DNA of 38,598 nucleotides from positions 1-38,598 of the forward strand of contig CAIYSL010000055.1 in the NCBI GenBank assembly GCA_903928915.1, given 5' to 3'. Below the pieces are notes generated by a model. It saw only the letters and a list, made by a program, of their open reading frames with translations. It was not told where the DNA came from and searched no databases. This DNA comes from an uncultured Syntrophobacterales bacterium (lineage in GTDB: Bacteria > Desulfobacterota > Syntrophia > Syntrophales > UBA5619). Of the stretch, positions 24,742 through 32,877 are shown one piece after another. Position 1 is the first letter of the stretch; every line of letters starts with the position of its first letter. Both the position numbers and the translations under genes were made by a program.

Positions 24742-26420
24742 GGGTTCCCTCCTTTGTTCGGGTTGAGTCGTTCCCGCTCTTCCTGGCGCAGAATCTTGCG
24801 CAGGATCTTGCCGACGACCGATTTGGGCAGCCCCTGCCTGAACTCCACGATCGTCGGCACCTTGTACCGGGTGAGTTTCGCCTTGCAGAAATCGATGATC
24901 TCCTGATCCGTTGCGGTCTCGCCGGGCTTGAGGACGACGAAGGCCTTCACCGTCTCCCCCCGGTACTCGTCGGGGATCCCCAGGCAGACCGCCTCGCTGA
25001 TCTTCGGGTGCTGGTACAGCACCTCGTCGATCTCGCGGGGGTAGATGTTGAACCCGCCGGCGATGATCATGTCCTTCTTGCGGTCCACGATGAACAGGTA
25101 GCCGTCCTCGTCCGCCTGGGCCACGTCGCCCGTGTACAGCCAGCCGTCGCGGAGCTGGCCTGCGGTCTCGGCGGGGTTGTTCCAGTACCCCTGCATGACG
25201 AGCGGCCCCTGCATGACGATCTCGCCCGGCTCGCCGGGCTTTACCTCGTGGGTGCCGGTCTCCACGTCCACCAGGCGCACGTCGTTGTCCGGGAAGGGGA
25301 TGCCGATGCTCCCGGCCTTCTTCATCCCCAGCACGGGGTTGGAGATGCCGAGCGACGTCGATTCGCTCAGGCCGTACCCTTCGCTGAAGAAGATCCCCAT
25401 CCCCTGCACCCGTTCGATCAGCTCCACCGGCATCGGCGCCGCGCCGGAGTTGAGGAGCCCCAGCCTGCGGTCGAGGTTCAGCGAGGCGGCCTGGGGGTGG
25501 TTGATCACCGCTGCGATCAGCGTGGGCACGGTGGGGAAGAAGAAGATCTTCTCGAAGGAGGCGATGATCCCCAGAAGCTCCTCGATCTCGAAGCGCGGCA
25601 CCAGGATCTGGGTTGCGCAGTTGAAGAAGGCCCAGTTCATGCAGACGATGCTGCCGTAGACGTGGAAGTAGGGGAGCACGCTCAGGACGTTCCGCTTTTC
25701 GATCGGGATGGTCCCGGTCGTCGCGGAACCCCAGAGCGATGCCTGGAGCGTAGCCGCCACCACGTTGGCGTGGGTCAGGACCGCCCCCTTGGGGACGCCG
25801 GTGGTGCCGCCGGTGAACTGGATCAGTGCGGGGTCGGCGGGGGCAAAGGGGACGCGGGGGAGCCGGGTTTCGGCGTTGCCCGCGATCACCTCGGAGAAGT
25901 GGCGCCACCCCTCCTCCAGCTCCAGGTCCTTGGCTGCGGAGACGCCGAAGCCCGCGATGTAGTCGGTGACCCTGGTCACGATCACCCGCCGGACCGCCGT
26001 CTCGCTGACCGCCGCCCGGACGTTGGCGAGCATCATGTCGAAGCTGAACAGGGTCTGCAGCCCCGTCGTCTCGATGATGAACCTCAGTTCGTTTACCGAG
26101 GCCAGGGGGTTCAGGTTCACCACCACGGCGCCCAGGGACAGCGTCGCCAGGTAGGCGATGACGGACTGGGGGCAGGTGGGCAGGTGGATTCCCACCCGAT
26201 CCCCCTTGCCCACGCCCATCGCCCCCAGGGCGTTGGCCATGCGCAGCATCTGGTCGCGGAGCTGCCAGAAGGTGAGCTCGGTGCCGTAGAAGTTGGTGGC
26301 GGGCCGGTCGGGGAAGTTCCCCGCGCTGAGCCGGAAGAATTCCTGGGCCGCGATCCGCGGGTAGCGGATGGTCGTGGGGACGCTGTAGTCATAGTGCCTG
26401 TGCCAGGGTCGTGTCTCCAT
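24738..26420 (-). CDS. fadD: Long-chain acyl-CoA synthetase (AMP-forming)
   Basis: 560 residues from ATG 26420, preceded by GGAGGA five bases away. ANL-superfamily motifs in order: P-loop LIQFTGGTTGVPKG (about 199-212), the HVYGSIVCMNW region, EGYGLSEST, DGWLYTGDVAQ, IVDRKKDMIIAGGFNIYPRE, and the C-terminal catalytic Lys in LPKSVVGKILRK. It activates a carboxylic acid to its CoA thioester through an acyl-AMP. Length and the VEGW-like start fit fatty acyl substrates, but chain length cannot be read. Its stop overlaps the thiolase stub ATG, evidence of a former fadD-thiolase operon. Confidence 0.92.
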   Translation of the reverse strand: METRPWHRHYDYSVPTTIRYPRIAAQEFFRLSAGNFPDRPATNFYGTELTFWQLRDQMLRMANALGAMGVGKGDRVGIHLPTCPQSVIAYLATLSLGAVVVNLNPLASVNELRFIIETTGLQTLFSFDMMLANVRAAVSETAVRRVIVTRVTDYIAGFGVSAAKDLELEEGWRHFSEVIAGNAETRLPRVPFAPADPALIQFTGGTTGVPKGAVLTHANVVAATLQASLWGSATTGTIPIEKRNVLSVLPYFHVYGSIVCMNWAFFNCATQILVPRFEIEELLGIIASFEKIFFFPTVPTLIAAVINHPQAASLNLDRRLGLLNSGAAPMPVELIERVQGMGIFFSEGYGLSESTSLGISNPVLGMKKAGSIGIPFPDNDVRLVDVETGTHEVKPGEPGEIVMQGPLVMQGYWNNPAETAGQLRDGWLYTGDVAQADEDGYLFIVDRKKDMIIAGGFNIYPREIDEVLYQHPKISEAVCLGIPDEYRGETVKAFVVLKPGETATDQEIIDFCKAKLTRYKVPTIVEFRQGLPKSVVGKILRKILRQEERERLNPNKGGNP

Positions 26421-26514
26421 GGATGTCCTCCGTGCAGTTTCGATCCATGCCGCACGCGGCAAGCGGAGGCGGTCGAACAGCCTCCAAACGAATTTATTAC
26501 AGGTTCAGGGGATG

Positions 26515-27840
26515 CTACTTCTTCGGGTAACGCGGGTCGGTGACCCCTTCGGTCGGCCTGCCGAAGGAGGCCGTGTCGAGCCCCTTGAGCGGATGGTTCT
26601 TCGCGTACATCCCCTTGAGCTTCCGGGCGCGCACCTCGGGATAGAAGGTGTCGATGGCCGCCCTGCTCCGGTCGAGCGGAACCGCTTCGATCACGTAGTC
26701 CGCCGAACCCAGGCCATTGGCTGCGCCCCCCTGGATCTGCGCCTCCACGTCCTTCCCCTTGATGACGTTCAGCTTCTTCGCCCCGCAGGCGAGCGCCCCG
26801 AACTCCTCGGCCTCGGAGTTGAGGAGCCCCGGGGCAGCGTTCATCATGTCGATGCAGGCCTTGTCCACGGCAACCGGGTCGTAGGAGGCAAGGATCCCGA
26901 GGCCGTTGACGATCGGGGTGTCGGTCCATCCGTAGCAGTCACAACTCGGGCTGATGTCCATGGCGAAGTTGAGGAAGAAGGCCTTGCCTTCGTCCTTGGT
27001 CATCATCGCGGCCAGGGCCGAGTCGGCGATGCGGCGGCCGAGGGTGGGGAGGTGGTCGAACCGCTGGATGCTCTTCACGCCCGCCATGTTGATGCAGAGG
27101 TTCGCGCAGGCGAAACAGTAGACGCAGCTTGCCAGGTCCACTGCGAGCCCCTTTTCCGTGACCGTGATCGACCCCTCGGGGCAGCAGTCCTCGCAGACCT
27201 GCCACCACTCGCAGCTCCGGCCCGGGCAGAGCTTTTCGTCGATCAGCGGCTTGTCGCCCGCCAGGGCGCCGTGGAGGTTCATCTTGCCGCGCTTGCTCGC
27301 CCCGCCCACCCCGATGTTCTTCAGCGACCCGCCGTAGCCGCCGGCCGGGTGCCCCTTGAAGTGGGCCACCGACAGGAGCGCGTCCGCGTCGGCGATGGCG
27401 CGGGCCACGAACTGTTTGGCCAGGTAGTTTCCCCGCCCCTGCAGGTCGACGATCACGTCGTCGGTCCCGAGCCAGCCGTCGGCCATCACGATCGGGCAGC
27501 CCACCGTGCCCTGGTTGAACCCGTTGCGGTTCGCCGTCTCCAGGTGGTCCATGGCCAGCGTCCGGCTGATCCAGGGGTGGTAGGGCATCGTGGTGGTGTC
27601 GGTGACGAAGGGGCGGAGCCCCCGCTCCTTGAGGAGGTCGACCAGGGTGCTGATGATCACGGGCCGCAGGTATCCCACGTTGTAGGCCTCGCCCATGTGG
27701 GTCTTGACCGCCACGATGTCGCCAGCCTTCAGGTTGTCCAGCCAGCCCGAACGCTCCAGGAGCTGACGGCCCTTGATCGCCGTGGATTCGAGAAACCGCC
27801 GCGCCCGGGCGTCCATGAACCAGACCTTCGATGGTGCCAT
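26515..27840 (-). CDS. DUF362 protein with two ferredoxin-type cysteine clusters
   Basis: 441 residues. The N-terminal two thirds show the DUF362 pattern: VAVKTHMGEAYNVGYLRP, FVTDTTTMPYH, and AHFKGHPAGGYGGSLKNIGVG with the conserved Lys-Gly-His and Gly-rich segment. Cysteines 205, 210, 216, 219 and 220 and then 239, 242, 245 and 249 (CVYCFACANLC) suggest two [4Fe-4S] clusters inserted in the domain. No signal peptide is visible. The family is common in anaerobes, and its biochemical role is not established. AGGAGG precedes ATG. It stands 94 nt upstream of the acyl-CoA synthetase on the same strand and may lead that transcript. Confidence 0.9.
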   Translation of the reverse strand: MAPSKVWFMDARARRFLESTAIKGRQLLERSGWLDNLKAGDIVAVKTHMGEAYNVGYLRPVIISTLVDLLKERGLRPFVTDTTTMPYHPWISRTLAMDHLETANRNGFNQGTVGCPIVMADGWLGTDDVIVDLQGRGNYLAKQFVARAIADADALLSVAHFKGHPAGGYGGSLKNIGVGGASKRGKMNLHGALAGDKPLIDEKLCPGRSCEWWQVCEDCCPEGSITVTEKGLAVDLASCVYCFACANLCINMAGVKSIQRFDHLPTLGRRIADSALAAMMTKDEGKAFFLNFAMDISPSCDCYGWTDTPIVNGLGILASYDPVAVDKACIDMMNAAPGLLNSEAEEFGALACGAKKLNVIKGKDVEAQIQGGAANGLGSADYVIEAVPLDRSRAAIDTFYPEVRARKLKGMYAKNHPLKGLDTASFGRPTEGVTDPRYPKK

Positions 27841-27971
27841 GCTGCCTCCTGATATTTGGGGCCCTATTGAGAAAATGATACCGGCGAACCGAGCTTGCTT
27901 GGGAACACGCCTATGATAGAGCTATTTACCGGTCAGGGGCAAGCAGGAAATTCGCCCGGTCGGAAAAGAGC

Positions 27972-28000
27972 TTGACAGGGGGGAGATCCCTCGATAGAAC
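27972..28000 (+). promoter_or_regulatory. Candidate promoter of the C_GCAxxG_C_C gene
   Basis: TTGACA (27972-27977) and TAGAAC (27995-28000) are separated by 17 bp on the plus strand. The -35 is perfect and the -10 weak. Transcription would start near 28007, giving a leader of about 70 nt. The neighbouring gene upstream is divergent. Confidence 0.45.
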
Positions 28001-28008
28001 CATTCCTC

Positions 28009-28062
28009 CCGATCGCTACGCCGGTCGGGGCCGAGGTTTGCATGGCTCCAGCGATAAGCCAT
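28009..28062 (+). promoter_or_regulatory. Two tandem leader hairpins before the ribosome-binding site
   Basis: CCGATCG (28009-28015) pairs with CGGTCGG (28022-28028), one G-U pair, and ATGGCT (28042-28047) pairs with AGCCAT (28057-28062). The second stem ends four bases before the GGAGG of the next gene. No known riboswitch class was recognised. Confidence 0.4.
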
Positions 28063-28076
28063 CCGGGAGGTGTGTT

Positions 28077-28595
28077 GTGGAAGACGTTGTCGAAAAAACC
28101 GTTGCCCGCTGCGAGGAATACCGGCTCAAGAAGTACCATTGCGCCGAATCCAGCATCCGGGCCTGCTCCGAGGTCCTGAACATCAAACTGTCCAACGACA
28201 TCCTCCGCATCGCCAGCGGCTTCCGGGGCGGCGGGGGAGGCTACGGCGACCGGTGCGGGGTCCTGGAGTCGGGCATCATGCTGATAAGCTTTCTGTACGG
28301 GCGGGAAAAGTCCAACGTCGACGTGTCCGATTACAGTTACCTTGTCCGGGTGCTGCACGACCGCTTCAACGCCGAGCTGGGCGGGTACTACTGCCGCGGT
28401 CTCAGGCCCTTCGCCTATCGCCTGAGCGGCGAGCAGCAGAACTGCGGCTACATCTACCGCAAGGGAACGGAGATCGTCGCGCAGCTTCTCGTCGATGCGC
28501 CCAGATTGATCAAGGAGATGCCGGAAACGGAAAAGTACGGCAGGAGTCCGCTGCGGCCCTACGAAAAGATCCCCACCGAACCGACCGAGACGTAA
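28077..28595 (+). CDS. C_GCAxxG_C_C-family redox protein
   Basis: 172 residues from GTG 28077, preceded by GGGAGG at a suitable distance; the upstream in-frame sequence is leader. Conserved cysteines: Cys12, Cys22 (HCAESSIRAC), Cys30, Cys60 (GFRGGGGGYGDRCGVLESG), Cys106 and Cys123 (QQNCGYIY). The core glycine-rich segment and RCGVLESGIMLIS match the C_GCAxxG_C_C family, although the canonical CGA reads CGV here. These proteins occur in anaerobes, often beside oxidoreductases, and are thought to be redox-active; the function is not established. It is divergent from the DUF362 gene and convergent with the crotonase gene. Confidence 0.85.
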   Translation: MEDVVEKTVARCEEYRLKKYHCAESSIRACSEVLNIKLSNDILRIASGFRGGGGGYGDRCGVLESGIMLISFLYGREKSNVDVSDYSYLVRVLHDRFNAELGGYYCRGLRPFAYRLSGEQQNCGYIYRKGTEIVAQLLVDAPRLIKEMPETEKYGRSPLRPYEKIPTEPTET

Positions 28596-28680
28596 CGGGA
28601 CGATGCAGTGAGGCCCCGGGGAACCAGCGACCGGCTTCGGAACGGCGACGCGCCGGCGGCTCGGGGCATGGCCGTGAGCG

Positions 28681-29481
28681 CTACCGCCCTTTGAAGGCTG
28701 GTTTCCGCTTCTCCAGGAAGGCGGTAACTGCCTCGACCATATCCTCGCTGGGGATCTGCGCGGCGTTCTTCTGGGCCACGTAGGCGAGCCCCGGGCCGAC
28801 CCCCTGGTCGCGGCCCTGGGTGAGCACCTCCTTCGTCCCCTGGACGGCGAGCGGCGGCAGGCCGGCGATCTCCGCGGCCAGCCCCCCGGCCTCCTTCAGC
28901 AGCGCCTCGCGGTTTTCGCAGAGGCGGGTGAGAAACCCCATCTTCAGGGCCTCCTCGGCGGTAAAGTCCCTTCCCGTCAGGGCCAGCTCGCCCGTCCAGC
29001 CATGGCCGATGATGTGGGGAAGCCGCTGGAGCGTCCCGAGGTCGGCGATGATCCCGATCCGCGTCTCCCGGATGGAGAAGACCGCGTCCCGGGCGGCCAT
29101 CCTGATGTCGCAGGCGGACAGGAGGTCCACCCCGCCGCCGATGCACCGGCCGTGCACCGCGGCGATCACGGGCTTCCGGCAGCGCTCCACGGCGCTGATC
29201 GAATCCTGGACGGCGAGGATCCGCTTCTGCAGCCCCGCCCGGTAGGCGGCCGAGCCGTCGCCGATCAGCGACTGGGCCGCGACCAGGTCGAGCCCGGCGG
29301 TGAACACCGGCCCCTCCGCCCGGATGACCACCGTCCGGACCTCCGGATCGGCGTCGAAGCACCGGAAGGACTCGGCGAGCTCGGTGAAGAACTCGTCGGT
29401 CATGGAATTTCGCTTCTCCGGCCGGTTGAGGACCAGCCAGGCCACGTTCCCGTCCCGTTCGCTCCTGAAGTTCTCTTCCAT
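28681..29481 (-). CDS. Crotonase-family enzyme, delta3,5-delta2,4-dienoyl-CoA isomerase type
   Basis: 266 residues from ATG 29481, preceded by AAGGAG. Crotonase-fold motifs: FTAGLDL (oxyanion hole), HGRCIGGGVDLLSACDIRMA and ETRIGIIADLGTLQRLP. The three residues that define mammalian ECH1-type dienoyl-CoA isomerase (Asp, Glu, Asp spaced 20 and 8 apart) are present as Asp119, Glu139 and Asp147. ADLGTLQRLPHIIG is characteristic of that subfamily rather than of enoyl-CoA hydratase. The enzyme would move double bonds of unsaturated acyl-CoAs during beta-oxidation. It lies 43 nt after the racemase gene and is probably co-transcribed with it. Confidence 0.88.
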   Translation of the reverse strand: MEENFRSERDGNVAWLVLNRPEKRNSMTDEFFTELAESFRCFDADPEVRTVVIRAEGPVFTAGLDLVAAQSLIGDGSAAYRAGLQKRILAVQDSISAVERCRKPVIAAVHGRCIGGGVDLLSACDIRMAARDAVFSIRETRIGIIADLGTLQRLPHIIGHGWTGELALTGRDFTAEEALKMGFLTRLCENREALLKEAGGLAAEIAGLPPLAVQGTKEVLTQGRDQGVGPGLAYVAQKNAAQIPSEDMVEAVTAFLEKRKPAFKGR

Positions 29482-29524
29482 CTTCCGCTGCTCCTTCACC
29501 GGGTCCGTCGGTCTCCGCCTCTTT

Positions 29525-30706
29525 TCAACTGAACAGTCCCGTCCGCTCGAACTCGTCGATTTCATCGTCGCGGTAGCCGAGCTCGGCCATCACCTCCCGG
29601 GTGTGCGTCCCGGCATGAACTCCGGCGTGCCGGTATTCCGGAGGGGTGGCCGAATACCGGATCGGGTGGCCGATCTGCCGCACCCTGCCGCAGCCGGGCG
29701 CATCCACCTCCACCACGAGCCCCCGCGCCCTGATGTGCGGGTCTCTAAGCGCCTCCCCGAGCCCGAGGACCGGCTCCACGCAGGCGTCCACCCGGCTGAA
29801 GATGGCGGTCCATTCGGCCCGCGTCCTGGTCTTGATGATCAGCCGGACCTCCTGCTTGAAGTGGTCGCAGTCCTGGGGAGAGACGCCGGCCACGACCAGG
29901 TCGGGCCGGCCGATCGTCTCGCAGAAGGCGGTGAAGAACTGCGGCTCCAGGCCGCCGAAGCTGATGTACCCGCCGTCGCTGGTCTCGTAGAAGTCGTACA
30001 GCCAGCCGCCGTTCAGGATCTCCTCCTCCCGCCCGGCCTCGGTGCCGTCCACGAGGCAGGCAGCGCCGGCCAGCGCGTTGAAGGCGACCACGCCGTCGGT
30101 CATGGCCACGTCCACGTGCTGGCCCTCCCCGGTGCGCAGCCGGTGGATGACCGCGGCAAGGATCCCGATCACGGAGTTGTTGGCGCCCGCGGCCACGTCG
30201 GCGATCTGCATCCCCGTGAGCGAGGGTCCGGATTCCTTCGTGCCGGAGTAGGACATCAGCCCCGAGCGGGCGAGGTAGTTGATGTCGTGCCCGGCCCGGT
30301 CCTTCAGCGGACCGGTCTGGCCGTAGCCGCTGAGCGAGCAGTAGATCAGGCGGGGGGTTGTCTTCGTGAGGGCCGCGTAGTCCAGGCCGAACTTCGCCAT
30401 CACGCCGGGCCGGAACTGCTCGATCAGGACGTCGTACTCCCCGACGAGCCGCTCGACGATTCCCCGGGCCCGCGGGTCCTTCAGGTTCAGGGCCATGCAG
30501 CGTTTCCCCCGGCCGAGCGTCGCGGTGGCGCAGGAAAGCTCCGTCCCCGGGAGGCAAGGGGGGACCATGGCCGCCAGGTCCGGCCGCGAGCCCGAGACGA
30601 CCCTGAGCACCTCTGCCCCCATGTCCGCGAGCATCATCGTCGCGAACGGCCCGGGCAGGAGCGTCGTGAAGTCGAGGATTTTGATGCCGTTCAGCGGGCC
30701 GGCCAT
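29525..30706 (-). CDS. Alpha-methylacyl-CoA racemase (CaiB/BaiF family)
   Basis: 393 residues of the type III CoA-transferase fold: LDFTTLLPGPFATMMLADMG at the N-terminus, then IEQFRPGVMAKFGLDY. Racemase residues of the mycobacterial MCR (His126, Asp156, Glu241) align with His140 in RAGHDINYLA, Asp170 in GMQIADVAAG and Glu254 in GGLEPQFFTAF, with nearly identical spacing. This favours epimerisation of 2-methylacyl-CoA over CoA transfer. It would let beta-oxidation accept (R)-2-methyl acyl-CoAs from branched lipids. The ribosome-binding site is weak; a good promoter lies about 60-85 nt upstream. Confidence 0.9.
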   Translation of the reverse strand: MAGPLNGIKILDFTTLLPGPFATMMLADMGAEVLRVVSGSRPDLAAMVPPCLPGTELSCATATLGRGKRCMALNLKDPRARGIVERLVGEYDVLIEQFRPGVMAKFGLDYAALTKTTPRLIYCSLSGYGQTGPLKDRAGHDINYLARSGLMSYSGTKESGPSLTGMQIADVAAGANNSVIGILAAVIHRLRTGEGQHVDVAMTDGVVAFNALAGAACLVDGTEAGREEEILNGGWLYDFYETSDGGYISFGGLEPQFFTAFCETIGRPDLVVAGVSPQDCDHFKQEVRLIIKTRTRAEWTAIFSRVDACVEPVLGLGEALRDPHIRARGLVVEVDAPGCGRVRQIGHPIRYSATPPEYRHAGVHAGTHTREVMAELGYRDDEIDEFERTGLFS

Positions 30707-30762
30707 TTTTCCAGCCTCATCTCATCGAGGTTACCAGACCACCAAGGATCGGAATGCGGGCT

Positions 30763-30790
30763 ATTATATAAGTTATTGCCTGTTTCGCAA
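30763..30790 (-). promoter_or_regulatory. Promoter of the racemase-isomerase operon
   Basis: On the minus strand TTGCGA (30785-30790) and a perfect TATAAT (30763-30768) are separated by 16 bp, in a short AT-rich patch. Transcription would begin about 50 nt before the racemase ATG. Confidence 0.6.
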
Positions 30791-30874
30791 GCTGCAAGAA
30801 GGCACGGCTTCCCGCCGCGGCCGCAGCGCACCGATACCCGATTCACTATTCACTAGTTGTATTAAACGTGCTAA

Positions 30875-31239
30875 ATGTCTCCAAAAAACCCCGGCACGGA
30901 AGGCGGAAGCAGGGAAAGGAGAGCGGCACTCATCGTTCCCGTTCTGGCATTCGGACTGTTTTCCCGATGCAGCTCCGATCCTGCCTCTCCCGAGTACACC
31001 GCAACCATTAACGAGGCCAAAGCTGCCTTAGCCGACGCCAGCAAAGAGTGTCACCCCGGCGTAATCACATGGCGCTGGGGGGGAAAGGGGGTCAGCCGGG
31101 CATGTACATCCTGTCGGAGATCCGGGTGGTGCCGCTCCGGAAGCGGTACGGGATCAACAGCGACTATCGGATGGTCAGGGAGCTTTGCCGGCCTGCGCCC
31201 GTTTTGTCGGGCGAGGCAGTCGATGGGATGCCTTCGTGA
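30875..31239 (+). pseudogene. Degraded small lipoprotein gene (probable frameshift)
   Basis: One frame from ATG 30875 encodes a signal-like stretch ALIVPVLAFGLFSRCSS followed by a helical segment TATINEAKAALADASKE. Coding quality is lost after the G-runs at about 31076-31091. A second frame picks up there with GMYILSEIRVVPLRKRYGIN and runs to a stop at 31239. Joining them across the G-runs gives one plausible protein of about 120 residues. There is no good ribosome-binding site and the lipobox has Arg before Cys. It may be a decayed gene, a sequencing error in the homopolymer, or no gene at all. Confidence 0.35.
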
Positions 31240-31302
31240 CTTGACGGATTATGCCCGGGCGAAGCGATTGATCGGAACGGATGCATGAGGGGAGGTGCTC
31301 AA

Positions 31303-32274
31303 ATGGCTCACGGGTTTGCGCTCATGTTCTTGTTTCTGACCGCCCTGCTGACCGGTTGCAGCAGCGATACCCGGCCGACTCCCGAACAACGGGGGTTCGG
31401 CGAAAGCGAGTTGTACGATCCGGCACGCAATCCGAACGGGGCAATGGTTAAAGCCGGACATACCCTGGCGCTGGCGATCGAAGCTGCGGGAGACGGCCCT
31501 GCTCGGGCGGAAGGAGATACGGGTGAAACCGGGTTTGATGAAGTCTGGTTCATGGTGGAGGAAGCGGGCTCTGTGGGGTTGAAGATCGCCGATCAAGCCA
31601 GGGAGATGGTTGCGCGGATCGAACTGAGGGACAGGGGCGGCAGCCTGCTCTTGGCCGTTGACCATGCCAAACCCGAGGACGGCCTGGACCTTGCCCCCGG
31701 CCAATACCGACTGCGCATCTTCGCCGGTCATTCCGAGAGCGAGCCAATGACCGGGTTTCTTCAGTTCAGGAAGATGGAGACGGTGGGCCAGAAGGAGCCG
31801 GGCTTACGGGAAAGTCTCTGGTCCTGGGCCTGGGTGATGGTGGGAGGAGATTGCCGGTACTGTGATCTGAAAGGTGCGGATTTGAGTTCCATGCTGCACA
31901 TACGGGCACGTGACCTGAGCTATGCGAACCTGGATCAGGCGAAGCTCACCGGGGTCAACCTTTCCGACTCGAATCTGAGTTATGCCAGTCTGTGGGACTC
32001 GGACCTGAGTTACACCAATCTGACCAGGGTCAACCTATTCCAAGTGTATCTGGGACGTACGAACCGTAACTATGCGAACCTGTCCGGGGCCACGTGGACC
32101 GCGCAGAAGGATTGGGATACCTCTGTTGCCTTCACCTGTGCGCAAGACCCCCTGACCAACGGCGTTGCCAGCGGCCTTTGTCTGTGCGGAACTCAGGAGC
32201 GCTGTAATGGATTGAGAAGAGTGGCCTGCGGGTTTGGGGAGGGGCCGATGCATTGCTGGGTCGAGACTCAGTAA
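31303..32274 (+). CDS. Pentapeptide-repeat lipoprotein
   Basis: 323 residues from ATG 31303, preceded by GGGAGGTG. Signal peptide MAHGFALMFLFLTALLTGC has a lipobox with Cys19. Residues about 25-155 form a soluble domain of beta-sandwich character (GFDEVWFMVEEAGSVGLKIA, then GQYRLRIFAGHS). Residues about 190-265 are pentapeptide repeats of the A(D/N)LXX type (CDLKGADLSSM, DLSYANLDQAKLTGVNLSDS, NLSYASLWDSDLSYTNLTRV), which fold into a right-handed quadrilateral beta-helix. The C-terminal 55 residues carry seven cysteines. The function is unknown; a surface-anchored binding protein is an inference. The gene stands alone. Confidence 0.85.
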   Translation: MAHGFALMFLFLTALLTGCSSDTRPTPEQRGFGESELYDPARNPNGAMVKAGHTLALAIEAAGDGPARAEGDTGETGFDEVWFMVEEAGSVGLKIADQAREMVARIELRDRGGSLLLAVDHAKPEDGLDLAPGQYRLRIFAGHSESEPMTGFLQFRKMETVGQKEPGLRESLWSWAWVMVGGDCRYCDLKGADLSSMLHIRARDLSYANLDQAKLTGVNLSDSNLSYASLWDSDLSYTNLTRVNLFQVYLGRTNRNYANLSGATWTAQKDWDTSVAFTCAQDPLTNGVASGLCLCGTQERCNGLRRVACGFGEGPMHCWVETQ

Positions 32275-32401
32275 GCGCCAGGCCGCAGCCCCCTGAACGT
32301 CGAGGCGACTTTATTCCGGTTCTCGTGCTTCCGCCCGTTCAGCATCGAATCCGGCGGAGCCCCGGCGCTACCCGCGGTTTGACCCGCCGTTCACCCCCGA
32401 G

Positions 32402-32860
32402 TCACGCCACTTCCAGGATCATCTCGATTTCCACCGGGATTCCGCCCGGGAGGGCCTGCATCCCCACCGCCGAACGGGCGTGCTTTCCGGGCTCGCCGAA
32501 CACCTCCACCAGGAGGTCCGAACACCCGTTGATCACCTTGGGCTGGTCCGTGAATTCCTCGGTGCAGTTGACCATTCCCAGGAGCTTCACCACCCGCTTC
32601 ACCCGGTCCAGGCTCCCGAGGGCGTCCCGGACCGTGGCCAGGCAGTTGAGTCCCACGTTGCGGGCCACCTGGTATCCCTCGTCGAGGGTGAGCTCTCTGC
32701 CGACCTTTCCCGCCAGTTTGATCTTCCCGTCGTTAAACGGGCCGTGCCCGGAAACGAAGAGGAGATTTCCCGCCTGCACCGCGCGAACGTAGTTGGCGAC
32801 GGGCTTGGGGGGCGTGGGGAGAGTGATACCCAGGTCTTTCAGTTTGGTTTCGGCGCTCAT
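32402..32860 (-). CDS. RidA/YjgF-family protein
   Basis: 152 residues. Family motifs: NYVRAVQAGNLLFVSGHGPF, GYQVARNVGLNCLATVRDALGS trimmed to its core, and KHARSAVGMQALPGGIPVEIE with Arg129, the residue that in RidA binds the carboxylate of imine or enamine intermediates. RidA hydrolyses reactive 2-aminoacrylate-type products of PLP enzymes. The family also includes members without this activity, and this one belongs to a longer (about 150-residue) branch. AAGGAGG precedes ATG. It is 17 nt downstream of the clostripain-like gene and could be co-transcribed. Confidence 0.88.
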   Translation of the reverse strand: MSAETKLKDLGITLPTPPKPVANYVRAVQAGNLLFVSGHGPFNDGKIKLAGKVGRELTLDEGYQVARNVGLNCLATVRDALGSLDRVKRVVKLLGMVNCTEEFTDQPKVINGCSDLLVEVFGEPGKHARSAVGMQALPGGIPVEIEMILEVA

Positions 32861-32877
32861 CGGATCCTCCTTTTCGC

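Noticed and set aside
25008-26543. 511-residue plus-strand open frame across the acyl-CoA synthetase
   Set aside because: It is antisense to a synthetase with every family motif; its His/Asp/Gly/Val-rich composition is typical of a shadow frame.
28009-28062. Known riboswitch (for example cobalamin or molybdenum cofactor) before the C_GCAxxG_C_C gene
   Set aside because: Two small hairpins are present, but the conserved core sequences of those classes are missing and the leader is too short.
29300-30856. 518-residue plus-strand open frame over the racemase and isomerase genes
   Set aside because: Antisense to two genes with intact catalytic residues; no signal, motif or ribosome-binding site.
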